From contig CANGEZ010000158.1 of assembly GCA_947452875.1 (NCBI GenBank), positions 1 through 5,626 of the forward strand: DNA of 5,626 bases, given 5' to 3'. The stretch is from Chitinophagaceae bacterium. Lineage in GTDB: Bacteria; Bacteroidota; Bacteroidia; Chitinophagales; Chitinophagaceae. The position numbers and the translations under genes are program-made. Each line of letters opens with the position of its first letter. The first letter of the stretch is position 1. Positions 5,188-5,626 of this stretch are shown in pieces. A model generated the notes under the pieces. It worked only from the letters and a program-made list of their open reading frames with translations, ran no database searches and had not been told where the DNA came from.

Positions 5188-5223
5188 GTTTCACGCAAAG
5201 CTCGCAAAGGGGCAAAGGCGCGA
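5188..5223. repeat. GTTTCACGCAAAGCTCGCAA block, copy 2
   Basis: Matches 3682-3717 at 33 of 36 positions with no gap. It follows the second 19-nt repeat copy and precedes CACCGCAGAGA, itself a variant of the CACCGCGGAGA earlier in the same island. Confidence 0.85.
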
Positions 5224-5298
5224 TTTTTTTCACCGCAGAGAAGAGAGATTATAGAGTTAACGCAGAGCTATTTAATAATAAACTGCAATTTTTCGGAG

Positions 5299-5346
5299 CT
5301 AATTGCCAATTCCTTATTCCTTATTTCTACTTCCTTATTATTTATT
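5299..5346. repeat. CTAATT...TTATTCCTTATT tract, copy 2, overlapping the feoB stop
   Basis: Counterpart of 3792-3839. The 33 nt at 5314-5346 differ from copy 1 at only two positions, both C/T. The end of the tract contains the feoB stop codon, so the repeat reaches into the gene's last codons. Confidence 0.8.
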
Positions 5347-5626
5347 TGAAAAGCTGATACACAATCAAGCTACACAAATACGCCAACCCCGTCATATACG
5401 CCAGTTGTATCAACGGCCATTTCCAACTTTTGGTTTCTCTTTTTACAATAGCAATGGTGCTCATGCATTGCATAGCGAGTACATAAAATATGAGAAGCGA
5501 TAAGCCAGTTGCGAGTGTGTATACTTTAGTTCCGTCTTCTCTTTTAGCGGCGGCCATTTTATCTCTTAAAGTAATGCTGTTTTCATCGGCATCATCTCCT
5601 ACACTGTACAATGTTGCCATAGTACC
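5342..5626 (-). CDS. feoB: Ferrous iron transport protein B, C-terminal fragment
   Basis: The last 94 codons of a gene entering from the right edge; the start lies outside, and the frame is open through the final bases (Gly-Thr before the first visible Met). FeoB is an inner-membrane Fe(II) importer with an N-terminal G-protein domain and a C-terminal membrane domain; only the end of the membrane domain is present. The fragment runs GTMATLYSVGDD, a soluble stretch (DENSITLRDKMAAAK), then two hydrophobic helices around LATGLSLLIFYVLAMQCMST and WPLIQLAYMTGLAYLCSLIV. The conserved FeoB C-terminal pattern is clear: a Cys-containing helix followed by STIAIVKRETKSWKW, then the last helix and YQLF. 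The stop (TAA at 5344-5342) overlaps a repeat tract, and the gene converges on the lipoprotein gene. Whether FeoA is fused at the N-terminus cannot be seen. Confidence 0.93.
   Translation of the reverse strand, partial: GTMATLYSVGDDADENSITLRDKMAAAKREDGTKVYTLATGLSLLIFYVLAMQCMSTIAIVKRETKSWKWPLIQLAYMTGLAYLCSLIVYQLFK

Larger units (their letters stand above)
5001..5346. repeat. Repeat island 2 (between the lipoprotein gene and feoB)
   Basis: This 346-nt stretch spans the whole convergent gap: its first base is the last base of the lipoprotein stop codon and its end overlaps the feoB stop codon (5344-5342). In order it carries the C5-N5-C5 hairpin motif, GCCACGAATGCACGAATT with CACCGCGGAGA, a CAAAGGCGCAAAGAC unit, a short inverted hairpin, a second GCCACGAATGCACGAAT, the GTTTCACGCAAAGCTCGCAA block, CACCGCAGAGA, and the CTAATT...TTATT tract. 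The main blocks parallel island 1. Open frames exist on both strands here but translate the repeat and are not genes. Confidence 0.8.

Noticed and set aside
5047..5223. CRISPR-like spaced repeats
   Set aside because: Only two exact 19-nt copies occur, 120 nt apart, with other repeats between them. There is no regular repeat-spacer pattern and no cas gene.
4892..5233. 113-codon open frame on the minus strand
   Set aside because: It reads the same repeat island from the other side and overlaps the lipoprotein C-terminus antisense. 'LCELCVKLIRAFVA'-type peptides are a usual artefact of these repeats.
3345..5346. Insertion sequence or composite transposon around the lipoprotein gene
   Set aside because: No transposase, defined terminal inverted repeats or clear target-site duplication is visible. 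Only the paired repeat islands are supported.
4995..5357. 120-codon open frame on the plus strand
   Set aside because: It translates repeat island 2 (CACGAA and CGCAAAG strings, hairpins) and overlaps the ends of the lipoprotein and feoB genes. Its composition is that of the repeat, not a protein.

Overview
The window looks like chromosomal DNA from a member of the Bacteroidota, possibly a Chitinophagaceae/Sphingobacteriia-type lineage. The DNA is AT-rich and start codons lack clear Shine-Dalgarno sites. One site matches the Bacteroidota -7 promoter element TAnnTTTG. The intergenic spaces hold repeat types I associate with this phylum: CCCCC(N5)CCCCC hairpins, 'CCACGAATGCACGAA' and 'CGCAAAG' strings, and 'TTATTCCTTATT' tracts. 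The genus cannot be decided from the sequence.

Left part, minus strand (1-3257). Reading in the direction of transcription, a cytoplasmic von Willebrand factor A (vWA) protein with a complete MIDAS site (3257-2619) is followed 5 nt later by a 375-aa protein with a four-cysteine cluster and a C-terminal winged-helix-like module (2613-1486). This pair looks like one uncharacterised two-gene unit. A perfect, spacer-less 60-nt palindrome (1428-1487) abuts the second gene's stop codon. Next come a DUF3817 small membrane protein (1379-1095; the longer upstream start is an artefact of reading through the palindrome) and, 11 nt on, a YdhF-type aldo/keto reductase (1083-211). After an 83-nt gap with a possible promoter, the N-terminal 42 residues of a membrane-anchored protein run off the left edge.

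Right part. A 604-nt divergent intergenic region separates the vWA gene from a 379-aa lipoprotein gene on the plus strand (3862-5001), which converges on the 3' end of feoB (ferrous iron transporter, minus strand, running off the right edge). The lipoprotein gene is bracketed by two same-orientation, collinear repeat islands (3345-3839 and 5001-5346). They share at least four blocks in the same order, at offsets of 1656 nt for the first two and 1506-1507 nt for the last two. The second island fills the convergent gap from the stop codon of one gene to the stop codon of the other.

Most interesting for follow-up: the vWA plus Cys4/winged-helix pair, whose middle region resembles a metzincin-type zinc peptidase without the HExxH motif; the 60-nt perfect palindrome; and the duplicated repeat islands around the lipoprotein gene. 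No tRNA, rRNA, CRISPR array or transposase gene was seen.
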